Assembly (NCBI GenBank): GCA_013817655.1
Contig: JACDCJ010000104.1
Span: forward strand, 1 to 7,128
DNA length: 7,128 nt
Direction of reading: 5' to 3'
From: Actinosomnolentus pattersoniae (SeqCode)
GTDB taxonomy: Bacteria; Actinomycetota; UBA4738
The notes beneath the pieces were generated by a model that saw nothing but the letters and a program-made list of their open reading frames with translations, was not told the DNA's origin and made no database searches. A program made the translations under genes and the position numbers. Shown here piece after piece: positions 5,607 to 7,128 of the stretch. The first letter of the stretch is position 1, and every line of letters starts with the position of its first letter.

Positions 5607-5935
5607 CGCGCCGGCCGCTCCTGCTCCACGGCGCCTGGATCCTCGGGTGGCCGGCGCGCGCGTTGCTGTTGTGCCTGATCAGCGTGTACCGGGTGAGCCT
5701 CAGCGGGGCGATGGGTGGCCGCTGCCGCTTCCACCCCAGCTGCTCCGAATACGCGCGGGAGGCGATCCGGAACGTCGGAGCCCTGCGAGGAAGCGCGCTC
5801 TCCCTGTGGAGAGTGGCCAGGTGTTCGCCTCTTTCCGCGGGCGGGGTCGATAGGCCGCCTCTACCGATGTATGATATCAGCATACGTCGCGAGCGGGTAC
5901 TGGCCGGCAGGCACGCGATTGGATCGCAGGCGTGA
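5603..5935 (+). CDS. yidD: Membrane protein insertion efficiency factor YidD
   Basis: Small membrane-associated protein (110 aa) that in E. coli increases the efficiency of YidC-dependent membrane insertion. A hydrophobic, probably amphipathic N-terminal segment spans about 10-30. The family core follows: CRFHPSCSEYAREAIRNVGA (41-60) and a WRVARCSPLSAGGVD stretch (69-83), with the three characteristic cysteines at 41, 47 and 74. The last 27 residues after the core have no family signal; their DNA carries a promoter-like sequence for yidC. It starts at ATG 5603, overlapping the rnpA stop, and its TGA overlaps the yidC GTG (GTGA). Confidence 0.95.
   Translation: MTRRPLLLHGAWILGWPARALLLCLISVYRVSLSGAMGGRCRFHPSCSEYAREAIRNVGALRGSALSLWRVARCSPLSAGGVDRPPLPMYDISIRRERVLAGRHAIGSQA
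5847..5875 (+). promoter_or_regulatory. Possible internal promoter for yidC within yidD
   Basis: TCGATA (5847-5852, 4 of 6 matches to TTGACA) and TATGAT (5870-5875, 5 of 6 matches to TATAAT) are separated by 17 nt, the optimum spacing. They lie in the AT-richer 3' end of yidD. A transcript starting near 5882 would reach the yidC GTG after about 50 nt. It would allow yidC and jag to be expressed apart from rpmH-rnpA. This is motif resemblance only. Confidence 0.35.
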
Positions 5936-6957
5936 TACAGGCAGCCTTGGACGGCCTGGGCTCGGTCCTCGCCTTCCTCTACGACGTCGTCCCCAACTAC
6001 GGAGTGGCCATCATCCTGTTCACGCTCGGCATCCGGGTGCTGCTGCTGCCCCTCGGCATCAAGCAGGTGCGTTCCATGCATGCCCTGTCCTCGGTGCAGC
6101 CGCGGGTCAAGGCGATCCAGCAGAAGTACAAGGGGAACCGGCAGAAGATCAGCGAGGAGACGATGGCCCTCTACAAGGAGCACGGGGTCAATCCGCTGAG
6201 TGGCTGCCTGCCCGTGTTGGCCCAGTTGCCGATCCTGTTCGCCCTCTTTGCGGTGCTTCAGGTACCAAAGGGCTTGACTCACATTCCCGTCGACAGCGAC
6301 CTATATGCGGCGATTGCCTCGCAGGACACCCAATTCATCGGAGCGAATCTCCTCTGCAACGCGAGCCAGGCGGGACGCCAGGTGGACGTCGTGAACGATC
6401 GCGAAATACCGGACGCACCCGACCCGCTGAACTGCGGGAGCGGTATCCCGGTCCGTGTTCCCTACTACCTGTTCGCCCTCGTCATGATCGGGACGACCTT
6501 CTACCAGCAGCGGCAGATGCAACGAGCCTCGCCCGGGAACAGCCCGCAGCAGCAGATGCTGACGCGGATCATGCCCCTCCTGTTCGGTTTCTGGGGGTTC
6601 ATCTTTCCCGCCGCCCTGGTGGTGTACTGGACGACGACGAACCTCGTTCAGATCGGGCAGCAACACTTCCTGCTCCGAGAGCGTGCGCGCTCGGAGACGG
6701 CTGGCGCGACACGGGCGGGGCTTGTGGATGGAAGCTCGGGAAAGCCGGCGGGAAAGAAGGCCGGGGCCCTTCCAAAGGAGTCAGTGGACGGCAAGCGCTC
6801 CGCCGGTAAGAGCAGCACTGGGCGCACGACCAGAAAGACGGGTGCGGGTCGCACCGGATCGCCAGGCTCGACGAGGCGACCGCGGGCGAGTGGTGGAGGC
6901 GGGGCGCAGTCCGGAGGGCAGAGTGGAGCGGATCGAAAGAAGCGGCGCAAGCGTTGA
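5932..6957 (+). CDS. yidC: Membrane protein insertase YidC/Oxa1 family
   Basis: Insertase that places proteins into the cytoplasmic membrane, alone or with SecYEG; 341 aa. It is the short form without the large periplasmic domain of Gram-negative YidC. Likely membrane segments are at about 22-43, 89-111, 174-191, 212-226 and 227-245. Arg35 in GIRVLLLPL corresponds to the conserved hydrophilic-groove arginine. The cytoplasmic hairpin is at 44-88, and NPLSGCLPVLAQLPILFALF (87-106) is a family signature. The external loop between segments 2 and 3 is long (about 112-173) and has cysteines 142 and 168. The final 90 residues (252-341) are Lys/Arg/Gly/Ser-rich, ending RKKRRKR, probably a ribosome-contacting tail. 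The GTG start overlaps the yidD stop and lacks a clear ribosome-binding site. No lipoprotein signal is visible. Confidence 0.97.
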   Translation: MIQAALDGLGSVLAFLYDVVPNYGVAIILFTLGIRVLLLPLGIKQVRSMHALSSVQPRVKAIQQKYKGNRQKISEETMALYKEHGVNPLSGCLPVLAQLPILFALFAVLQVPKGLTHIPVDSDLYAAIASQDTQFIGANLLCNASQAGRQVDVVNDREIPDAPDPLNCGSGIPVRVPYYLFALVMIGTTFYQQRQMQRASPGNSPQQQMLTRIMPLLFGFWGFIFPAALVVYWTTTNLVQIGQQHFLLRERARSETAGATRAGLVDGSSGKPAGKKAGALPKESVDGKRSAGKSSTGRTTRKTGAGRTGSPGSTRRPRASGGGGAQSGGQSGADRKKRRKR

Positions 6958-7128
6958 GGAAGCGATCGAGTCGGCGCTGGCCGAACTAGGTATCAGCGAG
7001 CAACACGCCGATATCCAGGTTCTGCGGGAACCCAAGAGCGGCTTCCTCGGCCTGAACGCCCAACCGGCGGTGGTGAGTGTAGCCCCACGAACGGACCAGA
7101 AGGCGTCGGACGATGATCAGGAGCTGAT
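6923..7128 (+). CDS. jag: Jag/KhpB-type RNA-binding protein, N-terminal part (3' end outside window)
   Basis: Start of a Jag (SpoIIIJ-associated) protein, whose family combines an N-terminal Jag domain with KH and R3H RNA-binding domains. Only 68 codons are in the window. The Jag-N domain is recognisable: MERIERSGASVEEAIESALA (1-20), then ELGISEQHADIQVLREPKSG (21-40) and FLGL (41-44), matching the family's EEAxxxALxxLG and EEPKxGFLGL patterns. The KH and R3H parts lie beyond the edge. The start is GTG at 6923, backed by GGAGGG at 6913-6918, so it begins 35 nt inside the end of yidC in another frame. Placement straight after yidC is the classic yidC-jag pair and supports the call. After residue 56 the sequence becomes acidic and linker-like. 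Confidence 0.88.
   Translation, partial: MERIERSGASVEEAIESALAELGISEQHADIQVLREPKSGFLGLNAQPAVVSVAPRTDQKASDDDQEL

Noticed and set aside
5804..5812. TGTGGAGAG, DnaA-box-like match inside yidD
   Set aside because: Two mismatches, isolated, inside conserved yidD coding sequence; a chance match is likely.
5467..6282. 271-codon minus-strand frame antisense to rnpA, yidD and yidC
   Set aside because: Antisense to three clearly recognised genes, with no recognisable protein features and no promoter or ribosome-binding site that I could see.
6723..6731. TGTGGATGG, DnaA-box-like match inside yidC
   Set aside because: Two mismatches, isolated within the yidC tail; no clustering with other sites.
5715..6809. 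364-codon plus-strand frame overlapping yidD and yidC
   Set aside because: Shadow of the two recognised genes in another frame; the Arg/Pro/Gly-rich translation has no domain pattern.

Overview
The window holds the chromosomal replication-origin neighbourhood of a high-GC bacterium. Gene order and protein signatures point to the Actinomycetota. On the minus strand, in transcription order, lie dnaA, dnaN, recF, a DUF721/DciA-type gene and gyrB (cut by the left edge). On the plus strand, diverging from dnaA, lie rpmH, rnpA, yidD, yidC and the start of a jag/khpB gene (cut by the right edge). This is the layout known around dnaA in Mycobacterium and many other Actinobacteria. RecF also carries the actinobacterial-style SHGE-x-W signature. 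The class within the phylum cannot be fixed from this sequence; a lineage outside the well-studied genera is an inference only. Six of the ten genes start with GTG, one with TTG and three with ATG.

Left half (1-4802, minus strand): a replication and recombination cluster. DnaA opens the origin, DnaN is the sliding clamp, RecF works with the clamp and RecOR at gaps, DciA is the helicase loader used by bacteria without DnaC/DnaI, and GyrB is the ATPase subunit of gyrase. dnaN-recF-dciA are tightly packed (a 13-nt gap and a 14-nt overlap). gyrB follows a 126-nt gap that has its own plausible extended -10 promoter. The dnaA-dnaN gap (208 bp) contains three degenerate DnaA-box-like sites.

Centre (4803-5059): the divergent dnaA/rpmH regulatory region. 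A consensus DnaA box touches the dnaA ATG. Next to it, two TTTCCACA sites form a perfect inverted repeat. A TTGCCA/TATAAT promoter for dnaA lies upstream of these boxes, and a TATACT element faces rpmH.

Right half (5060-7128, plus strand): ribosomal protein L34, the RNase P protein, YidD, the YidC insertase and a Jag-type RNA-binding protein form one apparent operon. Its start/stop junctions overlap at yidD (ATGA), yidC (GTGA) and jag (35 nt).

No mobile element, CRISPR array, tRNA, rRNA or unfamiliar gene cassette was seen. This is a conserved core region. The points worth a second look are regulatory (DnaA-box geometry, dnaA translation start, internal promoters) and small protein-level oddities (YidC loop and tail, RnpA N-terminus, RecF Walker B region).
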